This document shows, one piece after another, positions 8,851 through 17,180 of a stretch of 64,000 bases of DNA. Position 1 is the stretch's first letter. Each line of letters begins with the position of its first letter. The translations under genes and the position numbers were made by a program. The notes beneath the pieces were generated by a model. The model did not search any database. It worked only from the letters and a program-made list of their open reading frames with translations, and was not told where the DNA came from. Source of the DNA: Streptomyces sp. YS415 (GTDB taxonomy: Bacteria; Actinomycetota; Actinomycetes; Streptomycetales; Streptomycetaceae). The DNA lies in contig NZ_JAMJFL010000018.1 in assembly GCF_023544665.1 (NCBI RefSeq), positions 62,001-126,000 on the forward strand, read 5' to 3'.

Positions 8851-8873
8851 CTATCAGGAAGCTTGCCTGATAG
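8851..8873. promoter_or_regulatory. Palindromic operator between MFS and ROK genes
   Basis: The arms CTATCAGG (8851-8858) and CCTGATAG (8866-8873) are perfect 8-base inverted repeats around AAGCTTG. The AT-rich arms stand out in a high-GC intergenic region. The position between divergent starts suggests that the ROK protein binds here and controls both promoters. The site is visible; the binding protein is inferred. Confidence 0.75.
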
Positions 8874-8931
8874 ATAGGGGCCCTCAATGGCCGCGCAGCG
8901 CACGGCCCCGCCGATCTGGAAGGATCCCGGC

Positions 8932-10122
8932 ATGTCCGCATCCCCCAGCACCGCCCGGGCCATCAACGACCGGCTCGCCCTGCGCCTGCTCCAGCGGGAG
9001 GGCCCGCTGACGGCGGGGCGGCTGAAGGAGCTGACCGGACTGTCCCGGCCGAGCGTCGCCGACCTCGTCGACCGCCTCACCGCCGCCGGACTGATCGAGG
9101 TCGTGGGGGAGTCGGGGGAGCAGCGGCGCGGCCCCAACGCCAAGGTGTACGGCATCGTCGCCGCCCGGGCCCATCTGGCGGCCCTCGACGTGCGCACCGA
9201 GGGCGTCGCGGTGGCCGTGTCCGACCTGGTCGGCAGGGTGCTGGCGGAGGCGTCGGCGCCGATCGACGGCGGCGTGGGCACGGGTCCCGCGGTCGAGCAG
9301 GCGGTGGCCCTGGTGGAGCGCGCGGTGAAGGAGGCCGGCGTGGACCGGCCGCACACGGTGGGCATCGGCGCGCCCGGTCTGATCGACCCCGCGACGGGTG
9401 AACTGCGCAGCTCCACGGGCCTGCCGGAGTGGCACCGGCGGCTGGTGGCGGCGCTTCAGGAGCGGCTTCCCGAGGCGCGGATCAGCGTCGAGAACGAGAC
9501 CAACATGGCGGCGCTGGCCGAGCAGCGGGACGGCGCGGCGGCGGACCGCGACACCTTCGTCCTCCTCTGGCTCGGCATGGGAGTCGGCGCCGCGGTGGTC
9601 CTGGACGGCGTGCTGCGCCGGGGCGCCTCGGGCGGTACGGGCGAGATCGGTTTCCTGCCGGTGCCGGGCACCACGGGCCTGCCGTCCGCGACGGACTGCG
9701 ACGGCGGCTTCCACTCGCTGGCGGGGGCGACCGCGATCGCGGAACTGGCGGCGCGGCACGGCGTGACGGCGCCGGAGACCGCGGGCGAACCGCATGCGGC
9801 GACGCTGGTCCGTACGGCGGTGCGGGCCGCGGACTCGGCCGGGCACGCCGGATTCCTGGACACCCTCACCGACCGCCTGGCCCTCGGCGCCGCGGCCGTC
9901 ACCTCGGTCCTGGACCCCGGCTGCGTGGTCCTGGGAGGCGAGATCGGCCGGGCGGGCGGGCCGGAGCTGGCGGCCCGGGTTCAGGACCGCCTGGTCCGCA
10001 TGTCACCCCTGCCCACGGAGGTACGGGCGAGCACTCTGGGCGGCGCGGCGGTGCTCAGGGGCGCCCTGCTGACGGCGCGCGACCGGGCCCAGGAGGAGCT
10101 GTTCGCTCCACCGGCCCGCTAG
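8932..10122 (+). CDS. ROK family transcriptional regulator
   Basis: A 396-residue repressor of the ROK (NagC/XylR-like) family. A winged helix-turn-helix occupies about residues 8-60 (LKELTGLSRPSVADLVDRL). It is followed by a sugar-kinase-like fold with TVGIGAPGLIDPATGELR and ENETNMAALAEQ. The usual ROK zinc site CxCGxxGCxE is degenerate here (TDCDGGFHSLAG keeps one Cys), which argues for a regulator without kinase-type zinc structure. I prefer the ATG at 8932, preceded by GGAAGGA, over an in-frame ATG at 8887 with no ribosome site. The divergent MFS gene and the shared operator are its likely targets. Confidence 0.85.
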   Translation: MSASPSTARAINDRLALRLLQREGPLTAGRLKELTGLSRPSVADLVDRLTAAGLIEVVGESGEQRRGPNAKVYGIVAARAHLAALDVRTEGVAVAVSDLVGRVLAEASAPIDGGVGTGPAVEQAVALVERAVKEAGVDRPHTVGIGAPGLIDPATGELRSSTGLPEWHRRLVAALQERLPEARISVENETNMAALAEQRDGAAADRDTFVLLWLGMGVGAAVVLDGVLRRGASGGTGEIGFLPVPGTTGLPSATDCDGGFHSLAGATAIAELAARHGVTAPETAGEPHAATLVRTAVRAADSAGHAGFLDTLTDRLALGAAAVTSVLDPGCVVLGGEIGRAGGPELAARVQDRLVRMSPLPTEVRASTLGGAAVLRGALLTARDRAQEELFAPPAR

Positions 10123-10174
10123 CGGATCCGCTCAGCGGATCGCTCCACCGGCCCGCGGGCGCATCCGCTCAGCG
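10104..10174. repeat. Tandem 34-base duplication spanning two gene ends
   Basis: Two near-identical 34-base copies (10104-10137 and 10141-10174) begin CGCTCCACCGGCCCGC and end ATCCGCTCAGCG. The first contains the ROK gene stop and the second contains the stop of the convergent SDR-like gene. It appears that one end of a convergent gene pair was duplicated. Confidence 0.8.
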
Positions 10175-10912
10175 CCCGAAGCGCACCGCCAGATACTCCT
10201 CGAAGGTCCCCGTCCCCACCGCCCGCTCGGGTGCCAGATGCCCGCCCGCCCGGAAGGCCCGGTACGCCTTGCCCGCCAGCGGGACGCTCACCACCCGGCG
10301 CTTGCGGCCCGTCGCCTTCAGGTACGCGCGGGCCAGGGAGTCGAACGCCCGCACCTGGGGGCCCGCCAGGTCCGGGACCCGGCCCGCGGGAGTGGCCAGG
10401 GCCAGCTCGACCAGACGGTCCGCCACCTCGGCCACGTCGACCGGTTGGTCCCGTACCCCGGCCGGCACCAGCATCACCGGAGGCTTGGCCAGGACCTCGA
10501 ACACCCGCGCCAGCAAGTCGTGGAACTGCGTGGCCCGCAGGATCGTCCAGCCGAGGCCCGACTCCTCGATCAGCTTCTCCACCGCGAACTTGCTCCGGTA
10601 GTAGCCGAACGGCACCCGGTCGACCCCGACGATCGAGATGTACACGAGGTGTCCCACGCCGGCCCCGCGCGCCGCCGCGATCAGCTGCGCCGCCGCCTTC
10701 TCGTCCCCGCCGCGCGGTGTGCTCGCGCAGTGCACGATCGCGTCCACGCCCGACACGGCCGCGTCGAGGGCGGGCCCGCCCTCGCGCAGGTCCACGGCGT
10801 ACGGCTGCGCGTGCCGGCTGAGCACCCGCACGTCGTGCCCGTCCGCCTCCAGCCGTTCCGCGACGAGCCGGCCGAGGGTTCCGGTACCGCCGGTCACCAG
10901 GATCGTTGTCAT
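10169..10912 (-). CDS. SDR-type NAD(P)H-binding (NmrA-like) protein
   Basis: A 247-residue atypical short-chain dehydrogenase/reductase. The N-terminal dinucleotide motif is TGGTGTLG at residues 7-14, and a later YYRSKFAVEKLIEES carries the Tyr-x-x-x-Lys pair. The layout fits NAD(P)-binding NmrA/epimerase-like proteins, which act as reductases or redox sensors. It is cytoplasmic. Start is the ATG at 10912; an in-frame ATG three codons upstream (10921) also has a plausible AGGA. It is convergent with the ROK gene and probably monocistronic. The substrate cannot be told from the sequence. Confidence 0.8.
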   Translation of the reverse strand: MTTILVTGGTGTLGRLVAERLEADGHDVRVLSRHAQPYAVDLREGGPALDAAVSGVDAIVHCASTPRGGDEKAAAQLIAAARGAGVGHLVYISIVGVDRVPFGYYRSKFAVEKLIEESGLGWTILRATQFHDLLARVFEVLAKPPVMLVPAGVRDQPVDVAEVADRLVELALATPAGRVPDLAGPQVRAFDSLARAYLKATGRKRRVVSVPLAGKAYRAFRAGGHLAPERAVGTGTFEEYLAVRFGR

Positions 10913-11001
10913 GTCCCGCATCCTGCCAGAGGAGGGGGTTGAAGGCCCGGCGGCGGGCAAGGGCCGTCGTCACCGCCGCCGGGCCGGTCAGAGCATGGGG
11001 C

Positions 11002-13341
11002 TCAGCAGGCGCCGAGGTCCTGCCACACGCCCCATTCACCGGTGGTCCCGGGCTCCTCGCCCTTGGTCCACCACTTCGCCCTCCACGAGTGCCCCTTGTG
11101 GGAGACCTGACTATTGCCGCCGTACTCCGTGGTGGAGTTCCAGCCGGGCGCGGTGCAGGTGCCGGGCGTCGGGGTCGGCGTCGGTGTCGGGTTGGTCGGG
11201 TCCGGGCTGGGACCGGTGCCCGATCCCGGTTCCACCAGCGTGGTGCCGCGGGCCAGGTCCCCGGCGAGGGCGTACGTCGTCCCGTTGATGTTCACCGTCC
11301 AGTTCCACGGCGTGGACACCGGCAGGTAGTAGTTGAACGACAGCTCCACCGAGGCGCCCGGCGCCAGTGCCTGCCAGCTCGGCAGCTTCAGCGAGACCCG
11401 GTGGAAGTCGCCCTTCAGCCCGCCCACGTTGGAGCCGGTGTGGTCGCTGCTGATCACCTTCGTGCCGAAGCCCGACTGGTCGGAGGCGTTCCCCGGAGCG
11501 GCGGTCGCGTAGTCGAACTGGAACTCCGTACCGCCCGGCAGGGCCGACTTGGTGCGGTTGGTGATCTTCACCTTGGGCGTGATCGGGTAATTGGAGTCGC
11601 CGAGCTTGAACTCCCCGAACTCCACACCGATGTCGACGGCCTTCGTGGGCATCGCCTTGTTCGAGACCTTCGCGCCGTACGGGGCGGCCGACTTGAACTT
11701 CTCGTACATCGCGGTCGTCAGCGTCGACCCCGGCTCGTACTGGCCCTTCGCCGCGTTCCAGCGGTAGTCCCCGGCCAGCTCCCACACCATCGTGCCGCCG
11801 ATGCCGTTGCGGACGACGTAGTCGGCCTTGGCGTTCACCGACTGCTCGTCCTCGGTGGACAGGAACACCTTCTTCTCGGCATTCCACAGCCACGGTGCGA
11901 CCAGCGTGGAGTCGTACTTGCGGGCGTAGGTGCCGGTCAGTTTGGTGTCCGCAGGGAAGCCGTATCGGGTGACGTAGTCGCCGACGACGCCCTTCTCCAG
12001 GTTCTTGGCGTGCCACATCGGGTTCGAACCGGCCGGCGACTCCTTGCCGTTGGTGTCGAGGTCGTGCCAGAGGTTGTCGATCCCGGTGGCCCCGTCACCG
12101 CACTTGGTCAGCCCCGACCCGGCCGGGCAGTTCGTGGACGGCGCCCTGCCCCACAGGCCGTCGGTCCCGCCGGTGACGTTCTTGAACCCCCGCGTGTAGT
12201 AGGGGAGCCCGATGTTGATGCGTCCGGCCGGCATCGAACCGCGGAAGTAGTGGTACGCCCAGTCGGTGTTGAGATAGCCGATTCCGCCGTACTGCGAGGC
12301 CGAGTACACGCCCGCCGCGGCGAGTTCGGCGTCCTTGCCGTCGTCGAAGAGCGAGGCGTTGGGGCCGACGTACTCGTTCCAGGCGCCATGGAGGTCGTAC
12401 GACATGATGTTGACGTAGTCCAGGTACTTCTGGACCTGGAAGGTCTCCATGCCGCGCAGCAGGTAGCCGGAGGAGGGTGCCGCGACCGAGAGCAGATAGT
12501 GCTTGCCGTCCGCCGCGCCCGCCCGGTCGAGCTTCTCGCGCAGGGTCTTCATCAGGACCGCGTAGCCCTTGACCAGACCGGCCCTGCGGGCGTTGGAGAG
12601 GGACCAGTCGAGCGGGTTGCCCGCGTCCTTCATGGTCGTCGGGTACTCGTAGTCGATGTCGACGCCGTTGAAGCCGTACTTCCTGATGAAGTCGACGGCG
12701 GACGTCGCGAAGGTGTCGATGCCCGCCTGGTTGACCGAGCCGTCGGCGTTGGTGGCCATCGAGTAGAAGCCGCCCGAGTTCACCCGCGTGCCGTCGGCCG
12801 CGAAGTAGCCGCCGGTCTCGGCCCAGCCGCCGACCGAGATCAGCGTTTTGACGTTCGGGTGCTGCTTCTTGAACTTGTTCAGCAGGTTGAAGTGACCCTT
12901 GTAGGAGAAACCGGGGTCCATCTCCGCCCCGGTCACCCCCGGCCAGGTCATCCCGGTCGCCGGGTTGGTCGGGCCGTCCGCGCCCACGGAGAGCTTGTTC
13001 GAGCCGTCGACGTGGGCGAACGCGTAGTTGAGGTGGGTGACCTTGTCCCAGGGGATGTCCGGGGCGAGGTAGGCGGGGGTGCCGTCCTTGCCGGTGCGCC
13101 AGCCGGTGAAGTAGCCGATCACCCGGCGCTGGTGGTCGGCGCCCATCTTCTCCCGGCCCTCGGCGTCGTAGACCGAGCAGTAGGGGACGTCCACGCCGGG
13201 CGTCTTGTAGAGGCCGTCGGGGCGGCAGGACTCCTGGTCGGCGGCGTGCGAGGCGGTGGCCGGAAGGCCCGCGAGCACCAGGCCGGCGACCGTGGCCGCC
13301 GCGGCGAACAGGGCGGGTCTCGCTCGGTTGCGTGACAGCAA
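11002..13341 (-). CDS. chiI: Secreted modular GH18 chitinase (ChiI type)
   Basis: A 779-residue extracellular chitinase. A signal peptide covers about residues 1-33 (ending ATASHA). The large GH18 catalytic domain has FNGVDIDYEYP with catalytic Glu232. Next come a ChiC-type beta-sandwich module (about 570-705), a Pro/Thr linker (PTPTPTPTPG) and a C-terminal chitin-binding module of the CBM5/12 type (WNSTTEYGGNSQVSHKGHSW, WQDLGAC). Start is TTG at 13341 after GAGAGGAA; no ATG fits the signal peptide. Its promoter carries paired 12-base elements shared with the second chitinase in this window. The symbol follows my memory of the S. coelicolor chitinase at the same position. Confidence 0.88.
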   Translation of the reverse strand: MLSRNRARPALFAAAATVAGLVLAGLPATASHAADQESCRPDGLYKTPGVDVPYCSVYDAEGREKMGADHQRRVIGYFTGWRTGKDGTPAYLAPDIPWDKVTHLNYAFAHVDGSNKLSVGADGPTNPATGMTWPGVTGAEMDPGFSYKGHFNLLNKFKKQHPNVKTLISVGGWAETGGYFAADGTRVNSGGFYSMATNADGSVNQAGIDTFATSAVDFIRKYGFNGVDIDYEYPTTMKDAGNPLDWSLSNARRAGLVKGYAVLMKTLREKLDRAGAADGKHYLLSVAAPSSGYLLRGMETFQVQKYLDYVNIMSYDLHGAWNEYVGPNASLFDDGKDAELAAAGVYSASQYGGIGYLNTDWAYHYFRGSMPAGRINIGLPYYTRGFKNVTGGTDGLWGRAPSTNCPAGSGLTKCGDGATGIDNLWHDLDTNGKESPAGSNPMWHAKNLEKGVVGDYVTRYGFPADTKLTGTYARKYDSTLVAPWLWNAEKKVFLSTEDEQSVNAKADYVVRNGIGGTMVWELAGDYRWNAAKGQYEPGSTLTTAMYEKFKSAAPYGAKVSNKAMPTKAVDIGVEFGEFKLGDSNYPITPKVKITNRTKSALPGGTEFQFDYATAAPGNASDQSGFGTKVISSDHTGSNVGGLKGDFHRVSLKLPSWQALAPGASVELSFNYYLPVSTPWNWTVNINGTTYALAGDLARGTTLVEPGSGTGPSPDPTNPTPTPTPTPGTCTAPGWNSTTEYGGNSQVSHKGHSWRAKWWTKGEEPGTTGEWGVWQDLGAC

Positions 13342-13370
13342 GTCGGTTCCTCTCCACGGAAGTTGCGCAG

Positions 13371-13414
13371 ACCCTAGGGAGGACTAGACCAATGCGTCAA
13401 TAGGTATGGACCAA
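13371..13414 (-). promoter_or_regulatory. Chitinase promoter with paired DasR-type elements
   Basis: Minus-strand TTGACG (13400-13395) and TAGGGT (13376-13371), 18 bases apart, form a promoter. Two 12-base direct repeats flank the -35: TTGGTCCATACC (13414-13403) upstream and TTGGTCTAGTCC (13392-13381) in the spacer. The repeats start 22 bases apart. The downstream copy resembles the DasR-responsive element built around TGGTCTAGACCA. The expectation is GlcNAc-phosphate-relieved repression and chitin induction. Confidence 0.8.
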
Positions 13415-13518
13415 TTCGGAGAGAAGAGAAGTCCAGCCGCGCAGCCTGTGAGCCACCCCACAGCCGTCCCCCGCATGGACGCCGATCAGGCGTGGCACAC
13501 TGGCCCTGTACCAGAAGC

Positions 13519-13648
13519 AGCGCACTCCGGGGTCGGTGAAAGTCCGAACCGGCGGTTACAGTCCGCGACCCGGTCGCCTCCAGCGGCCGGTTGACCAGGT
13601 GAAATTCCTGGACCGACGGTTAAAGTCCGGATGGGAGGCAGTGCGCGG
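13519..13648 (+). ncRNA. FMN riboswitch (RFN element)
   Basis: Conserved RFN blocks are present in order: GGTCGGTGAAAGTCCGAACC, then GGCGGTTACAGTCCGCGACC, later CCAGGTGAAATTCCTGGACCG, CGGTTAAAGTCCGGATGGGA and GGCAGTGCGC. The outer stem pairs GCGCACTCC with the end block. FMN binding should repress the riboflavin operon, probably by hiding the ribE ribosome site or by termination in the 150 bases before ribE. Confidence 0.97.
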
Positions 13649-13798
13649 CGGGCGGGCATTCGTGCGCGCCGCCGATCTGAGCTCGTCCCCTGCGGACGGG
13701 TCTTTCCGGCGTCGCCCCCGGTGTCGTCGTCCGCGGTCTCTGTCGTTCCGCGACAGCCCCCGGAGTCCGTGCCCCGATGTGGCAGGAGGACCCGGGAC
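13649..13798 (+). promoter_or_regulatory. Riboswitch expression platform
   Basis: These 150 bases between the FMN aptamer and ribE hold no gene. They contain several GC-rich inverted repeats, for example CTGTCG-TTCCG-CGACAG, and end with GGCAGGAGGACC, the ribE ribosome site. There is no U-tract, so translational or Rho-type control fits better than an intrinsic terminator. This is inferred from layout. Confidence 0.5.
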
Positions 13799-14392
13799 GT
13801 GTTCACCGGAATCGTCGAAGAGCTGGGCGAGATCACCGCCGTCGAGAACCTCGGCGACGCCTGTCGCTTCCGTCTGCGCGGCCCCGTCGTCACCGAGGGC
13901 GCCAAGCACGGTGACTCCATCGCGGTCAACGGCGTCTGCCTCACGGTCGTGGAGCACGAGGGCGACGAGTTCACCGCCGACGTGATGGCCGAGACCCTGA
14001 ACCGCTCCAGCCTGGGCGCCCTCGACGTCGGTTCCCGCGTCAACCTGGAGCGCCCCACCGCGGTCGGCGCACGCCTCGGCGGGCACATCGTGCAGGGCCA
14101 TGTCGACGGCACCGGCGAGGTACTGGAGCGCAAGCCCTCCGAGAACTGGGAGATCATCAAGATCTCGCTCCCCGGCGACCTCGCCCGGTACGTCGTGGAG
14201 AAGGGCTCGATCACCGTCGACGGCATCAGCCTCACCGTCGTCGACGCGGGCCCCGACTACTTCACCGTCAGCCTCATCCCCACCACCCTCGCGCTGACCA
14301 CGCTCGGCCTCAAGCAGCCCGGCGACCCGGTCAACCTCGAGGTCGACATCGTCGCCAAGTACGTCGAGAGCCTCCTCGGAGGGGCCAAGTGA
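13799..14392 (+). CDS. ribE: Riboflavin synthase alpha subunit
   Basis: A 197-residue cytoplasmic enzyme that dismutates two 6,7-dimethyl-8-ribityllumazine molecules into riboflavin. The N-terminus MFTGIVEELGEI is diagnostic. The two homologous lumazine-binding halves are visible, each with a GDSI/GSI-xVDG(V/I)xLTV pattern, and GHIVQGHVDGTG lies between them. Length is standard. Start is GTG at 13799 after AGGAGG. It is the first gene of the riboswitch-controlled operon, and its stop overlaps the ribM start by four bases, suggesting coupled translation. Confidence 0.96.
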   Translation: MFTGIVEELGEITAVENLGDACRFRLRGPVVTEGAKHGDSIAVNGVCLTVVEHEGDEFTADVMAETLNRSSLGALDVGSRVNLERPTAVGARLGGHIVQGHVDGTGEVLERKPSENWEIIKISLPGDLARYVVEKGSITVDGISLTVVDAGPDYFTVSLIPTTLALTTLGLKQPGDPVNLEVDIVAKYVESLLGGAK

Positions 14393-15030
14393 ACTGGCTG
14401 AACTCCGAGGCCTTCGTCCTGTTCGGCCAGCACATCATCTGGTCGGACATGGTCGGCAACATCCTGGGCCTGATCGCCCTCGCCCTCGGCTTCCGGCGCT
14501 CCCTGTGGACCTGGCCGGTCCAGTTCCTCTCCGGCCTCGTCCTCTTCGGCGCCTTCTACGGCCATCTGACCGGCAGCGCCGGCAAGCAGGTCGTCGTCAT
14601 GGCCGTCGCCCTGTACGGCTGGTGGCAGTGGCAGCGCGGCACCGCCCGGGCCGCGGACGGCAAGGTCGCCGTCCGGTTCGCCACCTGGACCGAGCGCGCC
14701 CTGATGGCCGCCGCGGCCGCCGCCGGCACCGTCGCAGTGGCCCTGCTCTTCAAGGCGTACCCGAGCCTGTCCTGGGATCCTTGGCCGGACGCCTACATCT
14801 TCGTCGGCACCGTCGTCGCGATGTACGCCCAGGCCCGCGGCATGGTCGAGTTCTGGTTCGCCTGGCTCCTCGTCGACCTCGTCGGCGTCCCGCTGAACTT
14901 CGCGAACGGCTACGCCTTCTCCGGCTTCGTCTACGTCATCTACGGCGCGCTCGTCCTGTGGGGCATGCGCGACTGGTGGCTGCGCTCCCGCAGGGACTCG
15001 CGGCCCGTCCTGGAAGGAGCGCCCGCATGA
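14389..15030 (+). CDS. ribM: PnuC-family riboflavin transporter
   Basis: A 213-residue membrane protein of the PnuC fold with about seven or eight hydrophobic segments. The family pattern WPVQFLSGLVLFGAFYG and YGWWQWQRG are visible. PnuC proteins usually move nicotinamide riboside. Actinobacterial copies inside FMN-riboswitch operons (RibM/PnuX) are known as riboflavin importers, and this context strongly favours that role. Start is GTG at 14389, overlapping the ribE stop; the 3' end overlaps ribAB as ATGA. The C-terminus is basic and cytoplasmic. Confidence 0.9.
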   Translation: MNWLNSEAFVLFGQHIIWSDMVGNILGLIALALGFRRSLWTWPVQFLSGLVLFGAFYGHLTGSAGKQVVVMAVALYGWWQWQRGTARAADGKVAVRFATWTERALMAAAAAAGTVAVALLFKAYPSLSWDPWPDAYIFVGTVVAMYAQARGMVEFWFAWLLVDLVGVPLNFANGYAFSGFVYVIYGALVLWGMRDWWLRSRRDSRPVLEGAPA

Positions 15031-16316
15031 GCAGGGTCCCTGTGCTGTACAGCAGCGACAACATCGAGGACTGGTCGCTCGACCCGATCGAGCAGGCCAT
15101 CGCCGACATCGCGGCCGGCCGCCCGGTCGTGGTCGTCGACGACGAGGACCGGGAGAACGAGGGCGACCTCGTCATCGCCGCCGAGAAGGCGACCCCCGAG
15201 ATCGTCGCGTTCATGATGAGCGAGTGCCGCGGCCTGATCTGCGCCCCCATGGAGGGCGAGGAGCTGGACCGGCTGCGCATCCCCCAGATGGTCGAGAACA
15301 ACACCGAGTCCATGAAGACCGCGTTCACCGTCAGCGTGGACGCCTCGGGCGCCCACGGGGTGACCACCGGCATCTCGGCCTCGGACCGCGCGACCACGCT
15401 CCAGCTGCTGGCGAGCGGTGCCGCCGGCGCCGACGACTTCGTCCGGCCCGGCCACATCTTCCCGCTGCGCGCCAAGCCCGGTGGCGTCCTGGCCCGCAAC
15501 GGCCACACCGAGGCCGCCGTCGACCTCGCCCGCCTCGCGGGCCTGCGCCCGGCCGGCGCCATCGTCGAGATCGCCGGCGAGGACGGCCGGATGCTCCGCC
15601 TGCCCGAGCTGATCCCCTTCGCCCGCAAGCACGGCCTGACGATCATCTCCATCGAGGACCTGATCGCCTACCGCCGCTCCGCCGAGCCCACCGTCCGCCG
15701 CGAGGCCGAGGTCCACCTGCCGACCTCGCACGGCACCTTCACCGCGTACGGCTACCGCTCCACCGTCGACGGCGTCGAGCACGTCGCCCTGGTGCACGGC
15801 GCGATCGGCGACGGCGAGGACGTCGTGGTCCGCGTCCACTCCGAGTGCCTCACCGGCGATGTCTTCGGCTCCCTGCGCTGCGACTGCGGCCCCCAGCTGG
15901 ACGCGGCCATGGACCGCATCCAGAGCGAGGGCCGGGGCGTCGTGGTCTACCTGCGCGGCCACGAGGGACGCGGCATCGGACTGCTGTCCAAGCTGCGCGC
16001 CTACGAGCTCCAGGAGCGCGGCCGCGACACCCTGGACGCCAACCTGGAGCTGGGGCTGCCCGCCGACGCGCGGGACTACGCGGCCGGCGCCCAGATCCTG
16101 GCCGACCTCGGGGTGACGAGCGTCCGCCTGATGACCAACAACCCCGACAAGACCGACGCGCTCGTCCGGCACGGCATCAAGGTCACCGACCGGGAGCCGA
16201 TGCCCGTCACCGCGGGCGAGCACAACCTCCGGTACCTGCGCACCAAGCGGGACCGGATGGGACACGACCTGCCCTGGCTGGAGGCGGCCCCCGTCTCCGC
16301 GTGCGGCAACCAGTAA
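15027..16316 (+). CDS. ribAB: Bifunctional DHBP synthase / GTP cyclohydrolase II
   Basis: A 429-residue enzyme supplying both precursors of riboflavin. The N-terminal half is 3,4-dihydroxy-2-butanone-4-phosphate synthase (DDEDRENEGDLVIAAE acidic/Mg site near residues 36-51, and FRPGHIFPLRA-type GHIFPLRAKPGGV). The C-terminal half is GTP cyclohydrolase II with zinc ligands Cys274, Cys285 and Cys287 (SECLTGDVFGSLRCDCG) and RGHEGRGIGL. Length is typical of fused RibAB. ATG at 15027 overlaps the ribM stop. No ribD (deaminase/reductase) lies in this cluster, so that step must be encoded elsewhere. Confidence 0.96.
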   Translation: MSRVPVLYSSDNIEDWSLDPIEQAIADIAAGRPVVVVDDEDRENEGDLVIAAEKATPEIVAFMMSECRGLICAPMEGEELDRLRIPQMVENNTESMKTAFTVSVDASGAHGVTTGISASDRATTLQLLASGAAGADDFVRPGHIFPLRAKPGGVLARNGHTEAAVDLARLAGLRPAGAIVEIAGEDGRMLRLPELIPFARKHGLTIISIEDLIAYRRSAEPTVRREAEVHLPTSHGTFTAYGYRSTVDGVEHVALVHGAIGDGEDVVVRVHSECLTGDVFGSLRCDCGPQLDAAMDRIQSEGRGVVVYLRGHEGRGIGLLSKLRAYELQERGRDTLDANLELGLPADARDYAAGAQILADLGVTSVRLMTNNPDKTDALVRHGIKVTDREPMPVTAGEHNLRYLRTKRDRMGHDLPWLEAAPVSACGNQ

Positions 16317-16339
16317 GCGCAAGGCAACCGAGGAGAGAC

Positions 16340-16825
16340 GTGAGCGGCAAGGGTGCACCGGAACTGTCCGTACAGAACGTGGGCGATCTGCGGGTCGCCG
16401 TCGTCGCGGCGCAGTGGCACGAAAAGGTGATGGACGGCCTGGTAGACGGCGCCCTGCGCGCCCTGCACGACCTCGGCATCGACGAGCCGACCCTGCTCAG
16501 GGTCCCCGGCAGCTGGGAGCTCCCGGTCGTCGCCAAGGTCCTCGCGGGCCGCGGCTACGACGCCGTCGTCGCGCTCGGCGTCGTCATCCGGGGCGGCACC
16601 CCGCACTTCGAGTACGTCTGCCAGGGCGTCACCCAGGGCCTCACCCAGGTCTCCGTGGAGACCGGCGTCCCCATCGGCTTCGGCGTCCTCACCTGCGACA
16701 CCGAGGAGCAGGCCCTGGACCGGGCCGGACTGACCGGCTCCAACGAGGACAAGGGCCACGAGGCGGTGACCGCGGCGGTCGCCACCGCGGCCACGCTGCG
16801 TTCAGTATCCGAACCCTGGCGCTGA
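16340..16825 (+). CDS. ribH: 6,7-dimethyl-8-ribityllumazine synthase
   Basis: A 161-residue lumazine synthase that condenses the RibA- and RibB-derived precursors; the family assembles as pentamers or 60-mers. Visible motifs are VVAAQWHEKVMDGLVDGAL, VPGSWELPVV, ALGVVIRGGTPHFEYVC (with catalytic His) and FGVLTCDTEEQALDR. Length is normal. Start is GTG at 16340 preceded by GAGGAGAGAC, 23 bases after ribAB, so it belongs to the same operon and closes the riboflavin genes. Confidence 0.96.
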   Translation: MSGKGAPELSVQNVGDLRVAVVAAQWHEKVMDGLVDGALRALHDLGIDEPTLLRVPGSWELPVVAKVLAGRGYDAVVALGVVIRGGTPHFEYVCQGVTQGLTQVSVETGVPIGFGVLTCDTEEQALDRAGLTGSNEDKGHEAVTAAVATAATLRSVSEPWR

Positions 16826-16859
16826 CGAAGCGGGTACGTGGCATAGGCTGAGCGTCACC

Positions 16860-17132
16860 ATGTCCAAGAAGACGTTCGAGGAGCTCTTCACCGAGCTCCA
16901 GCACAAGGCAGCCACCGGCGACCCCGCCACGTCCCGCACCGCGGAACTGGTCGAGAAGGGTGTCCACGCCATCGGCAAGAAGGTCGTCGAAGAGGCCGCC
17001 GAGGTGTGGATGGCCGCCGAGTACGAGGGCAAGGACGCCGCCGCCGAGGAGATCTCGCAGCTGCTGTACCACGTCCAGGTGATGATGGTCGCGCGCGGGA
17101 TCTCCCTCGACGACGTCTACGCCCACCTCTGA
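16860..17132 (+). CDS. hisE: Phosphoribosyl-ATP pyrophosphatase
   Basis: A 90-residue stand-alone HisE, catalysing the second step of histidine biosynthesis (PR-ATP to PR-AMP plus pyrophosphate). It is an all-helical MazG-like fold with the metal-binding pattern KKVVEEAAEVWMAA and EISQLLYHVQVMM. Length is exactly as expected for monofunctional actinobacterial HisE. A possible own promoter (CTGACG 16822-16827, TAGGCT 16844-16849) would put the transcript start only a few bases before the ATG, which lacks a strong ribosome site. It is followed by hisG, and the pair forms a small histidine operon behind the rib genes. Confidence 0.94.
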   Translation: MSKKTFEELFTELQHKAATGDPATSRTAELVEKGVHAIGKKVVEEAAEVWMAAEYEGKDAAAEEISQLLYHVQVMMVARGISLDDVYAHL

Positions 17133-17180
17133 GCCGCTGCCCCACCCACCCGCACATCTCACGCAAAGGAAGCCGACCTC

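Noticed and set aside
13649..13798. N-terminal extension of ribE in the same frame
   Set aside because: The extension is riboswitch platform sequence; all RibE proteins begin MFTGIVE, here GTG at 13799 behind AGGAGG.
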